Shown: piece after piece, positions 44,725-54,940 of the stretch
How the letters are laid out: each line of letters begins with the position of its first letter
Position numbering within the stretch: position 1 is the first letter of the stretch
Translations under genes and position numbers: made by a program
Assembly: GCF_900039485.1 (NCBI RefSeq)
Contig: NZ_LN999833.1
Location: 770,735-834,734, forward strand
DNA length: 64,000 nucleotides
DNA from: Candidatus Doolittlea endobia
GTDB taxonomy: Bacteria; Pseudomonadota; Gammaproteobacteria; Enterobacterales; Enterobacteriaceae
Direction of reading: 5' to 3'
Notes under the pieces: model-generated
What the model was told of the DNA's origin: nothing
Database searches by the model: none
Seen by the model: the letters and a program-made list of their open reading frames with translations, nothing else

Positions 44725-44860
44725 TGCGTGTTTTATGGTATAAAAACTGCGCTATTACACACACGTATCGATACATGTGCCGGGTGCTTTGATCATAAGG
44801 TCGAGGTCGTCCGTATGGGATATGTGGAGGCATAACCCCAAATAGACATAGAGGTTTATC
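44725..44860 (+). promoter_or_regulatory. probable rpsB 5' leader (S2-autoregulatory / t44-like)
   Basis: The ~135 bp before rpsB include GTGCCGGGTGCTTTGATC, AAGGTCGAGGTCGTCCGTAT and ATGTGGAGGCATAACCCC. They are far better preserved than neighbouring non-coding DNA and resemble, from memory, the enteric rpsB leader where S2 feeds back on its mRNA and where the t44 (tff) RNA is annotated. I cannot verify the fold here. Confidence 0.5.
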
Positions 44861-45586
44861 ATGGCAACTGTTTCCATGCATGACATGCTCCAAGCTGGCG
44901 TGCATTTTGGTCATCAGACCCGTTACTGGAATCCGAAAATGAAGCCATTCATTTTCGGTGTTCGCAATAAAGTTCACATCATTAACCTAGAACACACCAT
45001 ACCGTTGTTCAACGACGCTTTAGTTACGTTAAATAAAATCGCCTCGCGTAAAGGTAAAATCCTATTTGTCGGCACTAAGCGCGCCGCAAGCGAAGCGGTA
45101 GAAAAAGCGGCTAATGGCTGCGATCAATTTTTCGTCAACCATCGCTGGTTAGGTGGGATGTTAACCAATTGGAAAACGGTTCGTCAGTCTATCAAACGTT
45201 TAAAAGACCTGGAAATTCAGTCTCAAGACGGTACGTTTGAGAAGCTGACTAAGAAAGAAGCGCTGATGCGCACGCGTGAGCTAGGTAAACTGGAAAACAG
45301 CCTTGGCGGTATCCAGCATATGGGCGGTCTGCCGGACGCGATATTTGTTATTGATGCGGAACGTGAACATATCGCTATCAATGAAGCTAACAATCTGGGC
45401 ATTCCGGTTTTTGCTGTCGTTGATACTAACTCAGATCCAGACGGCGTCAACTTTATTATCCCGGGTAATGATGATGCCATTCGCGCAATTAACTTATATC
45501 TAACTGCCGTTTCTACAACTATACGCGAAGGCCGTTCTCAGGGTCTGTCAAAACAAGTCAAAGAAAACTTTGTGGAAACTAAATAA
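44861..45586 (+). CDS. rpsB: 30S ribosomal protein S2
   Basis: S2 joins the 30S late and anchors S1. The 241-residue product equals the E. coli length, with [20 protein letters not shown] at the start, [14 protein letters not shown] near 65, [17 protein letters not shown] near 90, and the two S2 signatures through IVIDAERE-like and [23 protein letters not shown] precedes the ATG at suitable spacing. It heads the rpsB-tsf block. Confidence 0.98.
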   Translation: MATVSMHDMLQAGVHFGHQTRYWNPKMKPFIFGVRNKVHIINLEHTIPLFNDALVTLNKIASRKGKILFVGTKRAASEAVEKAANGCDQFFVNHRWLGGMLTNWKTVRQSIKRLKDLEIQSQDGTFEKLTKKEALMRTRELGKLENSLGGIQHMGGLPDAIFVIDAEREHIAINEANNLGIPVFAVVDTNSDPDGVNFIIPGNDDAIRAINLYLTAVSTTIREGRSQGLSKQVKENFVETK

Positions 45587-45701
45587 TAAAGACGGCTTGC
45601 AGGAGTCCTGATTAACCAAGTTTGAATATGTTGCTTAAAGGGCCTATTATTACAGGTTTGCTTTTTACCTATCTCCAACACGGAATAATGAGGAAAAGAT
45701 A

Positions 45702-46535
45702 ATGGCTGATATTACCCCTGTCTTGGTTAAAGCACTGCGCGAACGTACCGGCGCAGGTATAATGGAATGTAAAAAAGCGCTAGTTGAAGCTCAGGGTGAT
45801 ATCGAACTAGCTATCGATAACATCCGTAAATCCGGTCAAGTTAAGGCCGCCAAGAAAGCAAGCCGTATCTCGGTAGAAGGCATTATTCTGACCAAAATCA
45901 TCCGAGATGGTCAATACGGCGCTATCATCGAGTTAAACTGTGAAACCGATTTCGTTGCAAAAAGCAATTGTTTTAAAGCTTTTGGCGATGCAGTCATTAC
46001 CGCTGCGCTGAACGAACATATTACCAACGTGAAAGTGTTGAAGGCCAAATTTGAAGAACAGCGTACTGCATTAGTAACAAAAATTAGTGAAAATATCAAT
46101 CTCCGCCGCCTCGGTGTTCTTGAAGGCAATGTTCTTGGCTCTTATTTGCACGGCTCACGCATTGGCGTCATGGTTTCCTCCGCAGGTGCCGATAAAGATC
46201 TGATGAAGCACGTAGCTATGCATATTGCTGCCAGCAAACCAGAATACGTCAGTGCGGATGACATCCCTGCTGACGTCATCGCCCGTGAGCGTAAAATTCA
46301 GCTCGATATCGCTGTGCAGTCCGGAAAACCACGTGAAATCACCGAGAGAATAGTCGAAGGCCGTATGCGTAAGTTCACCGACGAGATTTCTCTGACTGGA
46401 CAAAACTTCGTGATGGACCCAAGCAAGACCGTTGGTCAGTTTCTGAGTGAACACGATGCTAAAATCAATAACTTTATTCGTTTTGAAGTAGGTGAAAACA
46501 TTGTGAACGCTGAAAGCGATTCGCCGCCGAAATGA
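45702..46535 (+). CDS. tsf: translation elongation factor Ts
   Basis: EF-Ts exchanges GDP on EF-Tu. The 277-residue product (E. coli 283) has the N-terminal UBA-like module ([20 protein letters not shown], 10-29), the TDFV motif contacting EF-Tu in [11 protein letters not shown] (near 80), and the core subdomains including [27 protein letters not shown] precedes the ATG. A decayed partial copy on the other strand lies at 43.5 kb. Confidence 0.97.
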   Translation: MADITPVLVKALRERTGAGIMECKKALVEAQGDIELAIDNIRKSGQVKAAKKASRISVEGIILTKIIRDGQYGAIIELNCETDFVAKSNCFKAFGDAVITAALNEHITNVKVLKAKFEEQRTALVTKISENINLRRLGVLEGNVLGSYLHGSRIGVMVSSAGADKDLMKHVAMHIAASKPEYVSADDIPADVIARERKIQLDIAVQSGKPREITERIVEGRMRKFTDEISLTGQNFVMDPSKTVGQFLSEHDAKINNFIRFEVGENIVNAESDSPPK

Positions 46536-46670
46536 CCGTGATAGAAAAGAAGTTTTAATTACGTTGTTTGGACCCGTCTGCACGCAGATCCGCCACTGTG
46601 TGCTTACTCATCAGCTGTGGCACAACACCAGGTAAATTTTATTGCATCAATTGTTCTCAAGGAGAAATAA

Positions 46671-46790
46671 ATGACAACTAATACAAAATCCATGTACCAG
46701 CGTATCCTGCTTAAATTAAGCGGCTACCTAGAGTACTAGACCGCATAAACCAGAAAATAAAAGTATACGTTGTGAGTATAGATTAGGCAC
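46671..46790 (+). pseudogene. 5' relic of a second pyrH copy
   Basis: From the ATG at 46671 the DNA repeats the start of the intact pyrH at 47661: ATGTACCAGCGTATCCTGCT differs from the true gene by one base, and the frame reads [18 protein letters not shown]. It then breaks after TACCTAGAGTAC, with a further match (CTAGACCGCATAA against CTAGACCGAATAG) before fading. AAGGAGAAATAA is a good ribosome-binding site just upstream. It lies directly after tsf, where pyrH belongs in enterics. Confidence 0.9.
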
Positions 46791-46968
46791 CTGTACTTTA
46801 GAATAGAATCACAATTTATTAACACGTGTTTAATGTAAACGAGACTCGCGTGTTACAGTGGCGCTCATGATGATAACGCAAGTATTTAAATTACCAGTCA
46901 TGCATAACGTTGCATGGCAACCAACAGCCACTGTCCCACAAAACAACTTAGTCTCAAGGATTCGCAAT

Positions 46969-47526
46969 ATGCTTAATAAAATCCGTGAAGACGCCGAGAT
47001 TCGCATGAAAAAATGCGTCGACGCGTTCAAAGAACATATCAGCAAAATCCGTACTAGCCGTGTTTCTCCGAGCTTGCTTGACGGCATTCAGATTGACTAT
47101 TACGGCTCGTTGACGCCCTTACGCCAGTTGGCCAACATTATTGCCGAAGACTCCCGTACCCTAGCCATCACCGTCTTCGATCGGACACTGACACCGGCGG
47201 TGGAAAAGGCTATTATGATCTCCGATCTGGGACTAAATCCGTCTTCCGCCGGCACGGTGATTCGCGTACCGCTGCCACCGTTGACTGAAGAGCGCCGCCG
47301 CGATCTGATAAAAGTCGTACGCGCTGAGGCAGAACAGGGTAGAGTGTCAATACGAAACGTCCGCCGCGATGCTAACGATAAGGTAAAGGCGCTGTTAAAA
47401 GATAAAACCATCGGTAAAGATGAAGATCGCCGCTCGCAGGATGAAATTCAGAAGCTAACCGATGTCTGGATCAAAAAGCTTGATAACGCCTTGAAGGAAA
47501 AAGAATCGGAATTAATGGAAATTTAA
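46969..47526 (+). CDS. frr: ribosome recycling factor
   Basis: RRF splits post-termination ribosomes with EF-G. The product is 185 aa, exactly the E. coli length, with domain I coiled-coil helices, [20 protein letters not shown] near 33, [20 protein letters not shown] near 88, and VRNVRR-type [18 protein letters not shown] near 129. I start at the ATG at 46969, preceded by AAGGA at eight bases; upstream in-frame sequence to 46858 has no family match. It lies before pyrH instead of after it. Confidence 0.97.
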   Translation: MLNKIREDAEIRMKKCVDAFKEHISKIRTSRVSPSLLDGIQIDYYGSLTPLRQLANIIAEDSRTLAITVFDRTLTPAVEKAIMISDLGLNPSSAGTVIRVPLPPLTEERRRDLIKVVRAEAEQGRVSIRNVRRDANDKVKALLKDKTIGKDEDRRSQDEIQKLTDVWIKKLDNALKEKESELMEI

Positions 47527-47546
47527 TCCCCTTAGCGAAATGCAAC

Positions 47547-47596
47547 CGCCGCAGCGGGTCCCTGACTATCAGGGAATTTCGCTGCGGCGTTCTTTT
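47547..47596 (+). terminator. frr terminator
   Basis: A 10-bp GC-rich outer stem (47547-47556 with 47580-47589) encloses a second 5-bp stem CCCTG/CAGGG, and is followed by TTCTTTTG. It lies 20 bp past the frr stop and separates frr from pyrH. Confidence 0.8.
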
Positions 47597-47660
47597 GTGT
47601 AAACCGATATAGACAAAACGCAAAATGATACCAATAATTTTACATTAGAGGAACAGATTA

Positions 47661-48392
47661 ATGGCAACTAACGCAAAACCCATGTATCAGCGTATCCTGC
47701 TCAAATTAAGCGGTGAAGCCCTGCAAGGCTCAGAAGGTTTTGGTATAGATGTCAGCGTGCTAGACCGAATAGCCCAAGAAGTTAAAGAACTGGTGGAGTT
47801 GGGTGTTCAGGTGGGTGCGGTCGTCGGCGGTGGCAATTTGTTACGTGGTACAGGGTTAGCAAAGGCCGGTATGAATCGCGTGGTGGGCGATTATATGGGG
47901 ATGTTGGCAACCGTTATGAACGGTCTAGCGATGCGTGACGCATTGCATCGCGCTTATGTTAACACTAATTTAATGTCAGCGATTCCGATGAACGGCGTCT
48001 GCGACACTTATAGTTGGGCCGAAGCCATCACTCTGTTGCGCAATAATTGTGTCGTGATTTTTACCGCTGGTACCGGAAATCCCTTTTTCACCACTGATTC
48101 CGCTGCTTGTCTGCGTGGCATTGAAATCGAAGCTAAAGCCGTACTGAAAGCTACAAAAGTGGATGGTATCTTTTCCGCTGATCCCACAAAATATCCAAAT
48201 GCTATGCTTTATGATCAGTTGAGCTATCAGGATGTGATGAAGAAAGAATTTAAGGTTATGGACTCGACCGCTTTCACTCTAGCGAGGGATCATAATTTAC
48301 CGATACGCGTCTTTAATATGAATAAACCTGGCGCGCTATGGAGAGTGGTCATGGGTGATAAAGAAGGCACCCTGATTACAGGTAATGCATAA
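47661..48392 (+). CDS. pyrH: uridylate kinase
   Basis: PyrH phosphorylates UMP to UDP and acts as a hexamer regulated by GTP and UTP. The 243-residue product (E. coli 241) has the amino-acid-kinase fold with [11 protein letters not shown] (residues 14-24), [13 protein letters not shown] near 52-64, [13 protein letters not shown] near 96, and [21 protein letters not shown] near 140. AGAGGAA lies ahead of the ATG. This is the second of two pyrH copies; the first survives only as a 5' relic at 46671. Confidence 0.98.
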   Translation: MATNAKPMYQRILLKLSGEALQGSEGFGIDVSVLDRIAQEVKELVELGVQVGAVVGGGNLLRGTGLAKAGMNRVVGDYMGMLATVMNGLAMRDALHRAYVNTNLMSAIPMNGVCDTYSWAEAITLLRNNCVVIFTAGTGNPFFTTDSAACLRGIEIEAKAVLKATKVDGIFSADPTKYPNAMLYDQLSYQDVMKKEFKVMDSTAFTLARDHNLPIRVFNMNKPGALWRVVMGDKEGTLITGNA

Positions 48393-48395
48393 CGA

Positions 48396-48535
48396 TGGTC
48401 GTGCTTTTCCAGCTTGCTTAACGGTATTCAAACTAGTCGGAGGCTAAGTCCGACTTCGTTAGGTACGGTGAGTCGCGTACCGCTGTTGTTGATTCCTGTT
48501 CAAAGCTTAATAGCGCCCTAAATTTAATTTGTATA
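48396..48535 (+). pseudogene. relic of a second frr copy
   Basis: Immediately after pyrH the DNA repeats blocks of frr. CCAGCTTGCTTAACGGTATT matches CGAGCTTGCTTGACGGCATT of the intact gene. GGTACGGTGAGTCGCGTACC matches GGCACGGTGATTCGCGTACC, followed by GCTGTTGTTGA against GCTGCCACCGTTGA. AAGCTTAATAGCGCCC matches AAGCTTGATAACGCCT. The 5' ~27 codons and most of the middle are deleted. This is where frr belongs in the normal pyrH-frr order. Confidence 0.88.
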
Positions 48536-48546
48536 AACGCTACAGC

Positions 48547-48574
48547 AGTGCCTTCCTGTTTGGGCACTTTTATT
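48547..48574 (+). terminator. remnant terminator after frr relic
   Basis: AGTGCC (48547-48552) pairs with GGCACT (48563-48568), and TTTTATT follows. It lies just past the frr relic and probably now serves pyrH. Confidence 0.6.
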
Positions 48575-48611
48575 GCAGTGTTTTAATGAAGCGCGGCCCT
48601 TACGTCATGAC

Positions 48612-49300
48612 TACTTGCCGGTGAACGGTGAACACAATTGCGATTTATCAGAGTTTATCGGAATATGGTGTGTTGAGCTCCGGTAGTTCTTTTCATCACA
48701 TATCAACTAGCGACACTAGTCACGATAACGCTGGAGCAGTTTTTGCGCACTCTAAATTAATCGATAGGCCGTCGGTAAATTTTGTCACCATGATGAATAA
48801 AGGCCTGGAATATATCGAAACGTGCTGGTTGTTCAACACTGATGCAAAGCAAGAAGTGCTGCTGCGTATCCCCAGTCCATAATTTACTTGATGGTACGCT
48901 ATACCGAGGCAGGATACTGACGTAATTAGTATCTCTCGATACCTACGCTTATCGCTTACGCGATGGTGTACCCCAACGGGTTCTTGAAGGCGTCGCATCG
49001 CTAGATTTTTACGCCTTGGCACGCCGAGATTTACGCAGCTAGATACCGTTCGTCCCTGCCTGCAATTGGTTTTAGTGCTTGCCAGAAAGGGCAAGTAGCG
49101 ACGATGACGCTAAATGCCACTAATGAAATTGCGGTGACGACGTTTTTATACAGAGTGATATTCGTTTTTATCTCCGACGTGAATCGGCGGTGCTGGAACA
49201 AATCGGTCTACCTAAACTAGACAGCGTTGAAGAGGTCTTGATCATCGACAGACAAGCGCGAACAAAGGCCCTCCAGAACATTGTTCATTTTAGATAGTAA
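48612..49300 (+). pseudogene. dxr: decayed DXP reductoisomerase Dxr (C-terminal half)
   Basis: Fragments match Dxr from its middle to its end: LPV and EHN near 48615, VNFVTMMNKGLEYIETCWLF near 48778, then VLLRIPSP, TQLD and TVRPCLQL near 49035, GQVATMTLNATNEIAVTTFL near 49090. The NADPH-binding N-terminal half is deleted, and stops and frameshifts are frequent. Dxr is the first committed step of the MEP isoprenoid pathway. The place between frr and uppS is the enteric one. Confidence 0.9.
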
Positions 49301-49489
49301 GCTGTCAGTATACTGCGATAGCAGATTTGTTCGTTAACCTGCAAAATGCTATAGTTTATGCCATTCATCCCTTCGATGAATTGGCTAGTCGGATAAATCA
49401 GCCTAGGCTGTGCATGTATACACTTTTCGTTTTCAAGGTTTGTTTCGGTAAGGCCGGTAGTACTTTTATTGAGGAAATACGTAAGCGTG

Positions 49490-50251
49490 ATGTCGTCTGA
49501 AAATCAGCAAGAGGGAAAATCTTTGCCTGCCTTCTCCTCACCGCGTCATGTGGCCATCATTATGGATGGCAATGGCCGCTGGGCTAAAAAACAGGGGAAA
49601 TTGCGTCTTTTCGGCCACCAGGCCGGCGTTAAGTCAGTCCGCCGCGCAGTAAGCTTTTCCGTCCGCCACCATTTCGAAGCATTGACGCTGTATGCCTTCA
49701 GCAGCGAAAACTGGAACCGATCTAGTCAGGAAGTGTCCGCACTAATGGAGCTATTTGTCTTTGCGTTGGATAGCGAGGTAAAAAGTCTACAGAAGCATAA
49801 TGTCCGGCTGCGAATTATTGGCGATACTTCGCGTTTCAGCCTGTGTTTGCAGGAGAGAATTCGCCGTTCAGAAGCTCTGACCTATAACAATAACGGATTG
49901 ACCCTAAATATTGCCGCGAATTATGGTGGCCGTTGGGATATCATTCAAGGGGTACAGAAACTTGCCGCTAGAGTGCGAGAGGGTATCCTGCGACCTGACC
50001 AAATAAATGAGGACGCTTTATCTAAGGTCGTTTGCACAAATGAGCTGAACCCTGTAGATCTCCTTATTCGCACCGGCGGGGAATATCGTATCAGTAATTT
50101 TTTGCTATGGCAGATTGCCTACGCAGAGCTATTTTTTACTGACGTGTTATGGCCGGATTTTGATGACACTGTTTTTGAAAGTGCGTTAGATGCTTTTGCT
50201 CAACGCGAGCGGCGTTTCGGTGGAATAATACCTAATGTTAATGTATCTTAA
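49490..50251 (+). CDS. uppS: undecaprenyl diphosphate synthase
   Basis: UppS extends farnesyl diphosphate with eight isopentenyl units to make the lipid carrier for peptidoglycan and O-antigen. The product (253 aa from the ATG at 49490; E. coli 253) has HVAIIMDGNGRWAKKQGK (catalytic Asp near residue 26), ALTLYAFSSENWNR near 70, and the C-terminal RTGGEYRISNFLLWQIAYAE. A GTG three bases upstream is an alternative start. Its substrates would need outside supply, because dxr upstream is dead. It precedes cdsA. Confidence 0.95.
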   Translation: MSSENQQEGKSLPAFSSPRHVAIIMDGNGRWAKKQGKLRLFGHQAGVKSVRRAVSFSVRHHFEALTLYAFSSENWNRSSQEVSALMELFVFALDSEVKSLQKHNVRLRIIGDTSRFSLCLQERIRRSEALTYNNNGLTLNIAANYGGRWDIIQGVQKLAARVREGILRPDQINEDALSKVVCTNELNPVDLLIRTGGEYRISNFLLWQIAYAELFFTDVLWPDFDDTVFESALDAFAQRERRFGGIIPNVNVS

Positions 50252-50363
50252 ATACGGTCGTCATAAGCTGCAAATGAAGAAACCTAAGGATTTGCCTTGT
50301 TTTTACCTAAAAAAAAGAACGACTCATGCTTGTTTGTAATAATGAGAGACCTTAGGAGGGTTT

Positions 50364-51221
50364 GTGCTGCAATATCGTCTTCTTACTACCTTGGTTTTGA
50401 TGCCAATCGTTATTGCTGCACTGTTTTTGTTGCAGCCGGTCGGTTTTGCCCTGATCACGCTCGCTGTGTGCATGTTCAGCGCCTGGGAATGGGGCCAGCT
50501 CGCGGGATTGGCTTCACTTAGCCAGCGCATCGCTCTAGCAATTCTGTGCGGCTTATTACTGACGATAATGTTGCTCATTGTGCCGGCCTACCGGCCGTTC
50601 GTGACAGTCTGGCAAGTGCAATATACTTTGTGGGTCGCTCTTGTCTGGTGGCTATCAGCGTTGCCGCTCATATTGAGCTATCCCCGTTCCGCCGTGATTT
50701 GGCGTAAATCTCGGCTACTGCGGTTGGTATTCGGCATCTTAACTATTGTCCCCTTTTTCTGGGGGATGCTAGCGTTACGTCAGCATAATTATGATATTAA
50801 CCATTTCGCCGGCGCCTGGTGGCTATTTTATGTCATGGTATTAGTGTGGAGCTTGGATTCAGGCGCTTATATATTTGGGCGCGCGCTAGGTTATTATAGG
50901 CTGGCGCCAAAAATCTCGCCAGGTAAGACTTGGGAAGGATTGTGGGGTGGCTTGATCACCTCCGCGGTCATTACCTGGTTATTTATCAAGCATGCTCCGA
51001 TTACCGCCGCTCCGTTTACGCTACTGGTTTCCTCAATCATGGCGGTGCTGGCGTCAGTATTGGGTGATTTAACCGAAAGTATGTTCAAACGGGAGGCTGG
51101 TATCAAAGATAGTAGCCATTTAATCCCAGGCCATGGCGGAATTTTAGATCGGATAGATAGCCTGACCGCTGCGGTGCCGGTATTTTCCTGTCTGATGCTC
51201 TTAGTTTTTAACGCTGTCTGA
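50364..51221 (+). CDS. cdsA: phosphatidate cytidylyltransferase
   Basis: CdsA makes CDP-diacylglycerol, the branch point of phospholipid synthesis, in the inner membrane. At 285 aa it equals the E. coli enzyme, with about eight membrane segments and the CDS signature SILGDLTESMFKRE-like region (ASVLGDLTESMFKREAGIKD) running into HLIPGHGGILDRIDS near 255-270. The start is GTG at 50364 behind a perfect AGGAGG (50354-50359). In E. coli rseP and bamA follow; here rseP is a relic. Confidence 0.96.
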   Translation: MLQYRLLTTLVLMPIVIAALFLLQPVGFALITLAVCMFSAWEWGQLAGLASLSQRIALAILCGLLLTIMLLIVPAYRPFVTVWQVQYTLWVALVWWLSALPLILSYPRSAVIWRKSRLLRLVFGILTIVPFFWGMLALRQHNYDINHFAGAWWLFYVMVLVWSLDSGAYIFGRALGYYRLAPKISPGKTWEGLWGGLITSAVITWLFIKHAPITAAPFTLLVSSIMAVLASVLGDLTESMFKREAGIKDSSHLIPGHGGILDRIDSLTAAVPVFSCLMLLVFNAV

Positions 51222-51419
51222 ACTAAGACTATATACAATTTATGCTGCAGTTTTAATATCCTTGCTACATGTATCGTAGCGCGGATATTGTAATAATGTA
51301 GCACAAGTTCAATCATTTTAGGTAGCTTGCCGAGATGATGGAACGGATGAACGGTATGAGCTGTCGGGGCCGAACGTCGGCATAAGACGTTTAGTCATAT
51401 TGTTTCTGACTAATTTTCT
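51222..51419. other. short gap between cdsA and the rseP relic
   Basis: The first ~400 bp of rseP, with the HExxH metalloprotease segment, would begin here but cannot be recognised; most of it seems deleted. Confidence 0.4.
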
Positions 51420-51850
51420 TAATTGGCGTGCTGAGCTACCAGCCTGCGATCAGCGAAGTAGCCTCATTCTATCGCAGTTCAGGCTGAAATTTCAGTATGG
51501 AACTTCAGTCGGTTAAAGGTATCAAAACGCCTGATTAGGATTCGGCTCGTCTACAGCTCATCGACAAAATTAGCAATAATAAAACTTCTTCAGAGAGAAG
51601 CGAGAAATACCTTGACATTGCGCCGATGTGATTAGCTTTACTACTAGATGTTTCTGGCGCTGATAAGCGCCAATTTTTAGATTATCAATCTGTTTCTATT
51701 ACTGGTGTTCAATGGTGGCATTTACTCTTTCTTTAGAAAAATTCAAAGTCTGAATAAGTGCATGACTTTAGTTACCCATGCGCTCGATTTTGCTGATACT
51801 GATAATGGATCTAGCCTTTCAATGATTTGTCCAGCCTATAGGCTGAGATT
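51420..51850 (+). pseudogene. rseP: decayed site-2 protease RseP
   Basis: IGVLSYQPAISEVAS near 51424 is followed by MELQSVKGIKTPD and DSARLQLIDKIS near 51500-51560, which match the first PDZ domain of RseP. FLALISANF and IINLFLLLVFNGG near 51650-51715 match the C-terminal membrane segment that carries the LDG metal ligand (here FNG). About 800 bp of the gene is deleted overall. RseP cleaves RseA to release sigma-E. It lies between cdsA and bamA as in E. coli. Confidence 0.88.
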
Positions 51851-51875
51851 ATATTAGGAAGAACGCATAACCGTG

Positions 51876-54302
51876 ATGGCGATGAAAAAGCTGCTCATAG
51901 TGTCGCTGCTTCTTAGTAGCACTACCGTATACAGTGAAGACGGGTTCATAGTTAAAAGTATTCATTTTGAAGGATTGCAACGAGTTTCCGTTAGTGCGGC
52001 ACTACTTAATATGCCGATCCGTATCGGTGATAAGGCAATCGATAAAGATATCGATAAGATTATCCGCGCACTCTTCGCTAGCGGAAGCTTTGAAGATATC
52101 CAGGTACTTCGTAACGAAGATTCACTAGTTGTACGGGTTAAGGAACGTCCAATTATTGCCAGCATTGCCTTTTCCGGCAATAAATCGGTGAACGAGCAAA
52201 TGCTTAAACAAAATTTAGATGTTCGGAGCGTTCGGGTCGGCGAAGTTCTTGACTATGCCATTATTTCCAATATTGAAAAAAGCTTTGAGGATTTTTACTA
52301 CAGCGCCGGCAAATACAGCGCCACGGTTAAGGCTGTAGTCACGCCTCTGCCTTGCAATCGCGTTGATCTAAAGCTGATCTTTGCCGAAGGCATCTCGGCT
52401 AAAATTCAACAAATTAATATTATTGGCAACCACGCCTTTACAACCGATGAGCTAATTTCATGCTTCCAACTGCGTGACGAAATACCGTGGTGGAACGTAG
52501 TGGGCAATCGCAAATACCAAAAACAAAAGCTAGCTAGCGACTTAACAACCTTGCGGAGATTTTATCTTGACCGCGGCTATACCAACTTCAAGATTAACTC
52601 CACGCAGGTCAATCTAACACCAGATAAGAAAAGCATCTATATTACCCTGAATATTACCGAAGGTGTACAATACAAGGTGTCCTGTATGGTAATCAATAGC
52701 AATATAGCCGGCTACACCGACGAAATCGAACAATTAGCCAAGATACAGCCGGGTGAACTGTACAACGGCACAAAAATTACTAAAATAGAAAACGACATTA
52801 AGCAATTATTAGATCTTCACGGTTATGCCTATCCTCACGTAGTGACGCAGACGCAAATCAACAACGCAGATAAAACAGCCAAGCTGTACATTAGCGTTGA
52901 TGCAGGCACCCGGTTCTACGTCCGTCAAGTGCGTTTTGAAGGCAACGATATTACTAAGAATTCCGTGCTGCGCCGTGAAATGCGTCAGATGGAAGGAGCC
53001 TGGATGTGCAACAATCTGGTAGCTCAGGGTAAAGAGCGCCTTAATCGTTTGGGCTACTTCGAAACCGTAGACACCGAAATCCGGTGTGTGCCAGACTTAC
53101 CTGAACAGGTAGACGTGGTCTACAAGGTGAAAGAACGCAACACTGGCAGTATCAACATTTGCGTCGGTTTCGGGACCGAAAGCGGCGCGAGCTTTCAATT
53201 CGGTATCCAGCAGAATAATTGGCTTGGAACCGGAAACACCATCGGTTTTAACGGCACGAAGAACGACTACCAAACCCATGCCGAACTATCTATGACCAAT
53301 TCATATTTTACAATAGATGGTGTCAGCCTGGGCAGCAAGATCTTTTATAATGATTTTAGCGCCGATAACGCGGACCTGTCCGATTATAATTTGCGTAGCT
53401 ATGGTGTAGATAGCACGCTAGGTTTTCCAATAAGTGAAAACCATTCGCTGAATTTAAGCCTGGATTACGTGCATCATACTCTAACCAATATGCAACCTCA
53501 GATAACTATGTGGCGCTATCTAAAAAGTGTCGGTATCAATCCCAAAGTAGTCACCACAAATAAATCGGACAGTGATGTCAATTTTAGCGCTGATGATTTC
53601 TTCTTATCGATAGGCTGGAATTACAACAATTTGGATCGCAGTTACTTCCCCACTACCGGTTCGCGTACCAGCTTCACTGGTAAGGTCACGGTGCCCGGCT
53701 CCAATAACGAATATTACAAAATTACCCTCGACGCCAGTCATTACATTCCACTTAACAAAAGTGGCAACTGGGTACTGATGGGCCGAGCCCGCACCGGATA
53801 TGCCGATGGTCTTAGTGGAAAGGACGTTCCGTTCTACGACAACTTCTATGCGGGCGGTTTCAATACCGTGCGGGGTTTCCGTTCCAATACCATTGGTCCA
53901 AAAGCAGCGTATTATAAATGCAATAGCGGTAATGCCCACTATAGTAATTGTCCGATCGACAAATCTAGAGATTCCGTAGGAGGTAATGCGCTGGCGATTA
54001 TCAGCGCCGAACTTATTTTGCCGACGCCGTTCTTGAGTGAGAAGTATTCTAACTCGGTACGCACTTCACTATTTGTCGATGGCGCTACCGTGTGGGATAC
54101 AAGCTGGCAAAGTACCGGCGCCACCCACGCCGCCGCGATTCCGGACTACAGCAAACCAGGTAATATCCGTATTTCAAGCGGAATTGCTCTACAGTGGATG
54201 TCTCCATTGGGACCGTTAGTGTTCTCTTATGCGCAGCCGGTCAAGAAATACAACGGCGATAAGTCAGAGCAGTTTCAATTTAATATCGGCAAAACGTGGT
54301 AA
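51876..54302 (+). CDS. bamA: outer-membrane protein assembly factor BamA
   Basis: BamA is the core of the BAM complex and inserts beta-barrels into the outer membrane. The 808-residue product (E. coli 810) has a signal peptide (about 1-20), five POTRA domains (about 22-420) and a 16-strand barrel with the conserved loop-6 motif [14 protein letters not shown] (near 660). It ends with the C-terminal FNIGKTW, whose last residue is aromatic. Two extra cysteines flank a short insertion after loop 6 ([14 protein letters not shown]). I prefer the ATG at 51876; a GTG three bases earlier and an ATG at 51882 are alternatives. Confidence 0.97.
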   Translation: MAMKKLLIVSLLLSSTTVYSEDGFIVKSIHFEGLQRVSVSAALLNMPIRIGDKAIDKDIDKIIRALFASGSFEDIQVLRNEDSLVVRVKERPIIASIAFSGNKSVNEQMLKQNLDVRSVRVGEVLDYAIISNIEKSFEDFYYSAGKYSATVKAVVTPLPCNRVDLKLIFAEGISAKIQQINIIGNHAFTTDELISCFQLRDEIPWWNVVGNRKYQKQKLASDLTTLRRFYLDRGYTNFKINSTQVNLTPDKKSIYITLNITEGVQYKVSCMVINSNIAGYTDEIEQLAKIQPGELYNGTKITKIENDIKQLLDLHGYAYPHVVTQTQINNADKTAKLYISVDAGTRFYVRQVRFEGNDITKNSVLRREMRQMEGAWMCNNLVAQGKERLNRLGYFETVDTEIRCVPDLPEQVDVVYKVKERNTGSINICVGFGTESGASFQFGIQQNNWLGTGNTIGFNGTKNDYQTHAELSMTNSYFTIDGVSLGSKIFYNDFSADNADLSDYNLRSYGVDSTLGFPISENHSLNLSLDYVHHTLTNMQPQITMWRYLKSVGINPKVVTTNKSDSDVNFSADDFFLSIGWNYNNLDRSYFPTTGSRTSFTGKVTVPGSNNEYYKITLDASHYIPLNKSGNWVLMGRARTGYADGLSGKDVPFYDNFYAGGFNTVRGFRSNTIGPKAAYYKCNSGNAHYSNCPIDKSRDSVGGNALAIISAELILPTPFLSEKYSNSVRTSLFVDGATVWDTSWQSTGATHAAAIPDYSKPGNIRISSGIALQWMSPLGPLVFSYAQPVKKYNGDKSEQFQFNIGKTW

Positions 54303-54439
54303 TATTACACGAGATGACGTATAGACAAGAAGCAACACAAAGACATTAACGCATTACAAAATGTTAAGTGAATATCATGTTTTACTATCGCCTGACTTTA
54401 CATTAAAGAAAAACACAAAGAGCGGTTAAGGAGTTTATA

Positions 54440-54937
54440 GTGAAAAAGTGGTTATATGCCATGGTCCTGGGTTTAGTATTCTCTACCTCTACTATCGCGC
54501 AAGCTGCCGATAAAATCGCTGTAGTTAACGTCTCCACTATTTTTCAGCAGTCGCCGCAGCGGGCTGTGGTTTCTAAACAGCTCGAAAATGAATTTAAGGA
54601 TCGCGCTAGCGAACTTCAGTCCATGGAAAATGATCTCCAGATTAGGATACAGCGTTTGCAACGCGACGGCTCCATTATGAAAGCTAGCGAACGCGACTCA
54701 TTAGAGAAATCTGTGATGGTACAGCGCGAAACCTTCTCTACCAAAGCACAGGAGTTCGAGCAGGATAACCGTCGGCGTCAGACGGAAGAACGTAACAAGA
54801 TTCTGAGTTGCATTCAGGACGCAGTGAAAAACGTAGCCACCAAAGAAGGTTATGATGTGGTAATTAATGCTGACGCCGTAGCTTACGCCACCAACGCCAA
54901 AGACATCACCGCTGACGTTCTAAAACAGGTTAAATAA
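54440..54937 (+). CDS. skp: periplasmic chaperone Skp
   Basis: Skp is a trimeric chaperone that holds unfolded outer-membrane proteins in the periplasm. The 165-residue product (E. coli 161) has a signal peptide ([15 protein letters not shown] to AQAA), the trimerisation strand [16 protein letters not shown] and two long helical tentacles rich in charged residues (about 45-130). The start is GTG at 54440, as in E. coli, after AAGGAG. It follows bamA and ends three bases before lpxD. Confidence 0.95.
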   Translation: MKKWLYAMVLGLVFSTSTIAQAADKIAVVNVSTIFQQSPQRAVVSKQLENEFKDRASELQSMENDLQIRIQRLQRDGSIMKASERDSLEKSVMVQRETFSTKAQEFEQDNRRRQTEERNKILSCIQDAVKNVATKEGYDVVINADAVAYATNAKDITADVLKQVK

Positions 54938-54940
54938 GCC

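Noticed and set aside
46858..47660. Inversion or transposition as the cause of the frr-pyrH order
   Set aside because: Both genes keep the ancestral strand, and relics of each lie in the expected ancestral slots. Duplication with differential loss explains this better.
48628..48882. An 84-codon plus-strand frame after pyrH
   Set aside because: It is an internal fragment of the decayed dxr (VNFVTMMNKGLEYIETCWLF).
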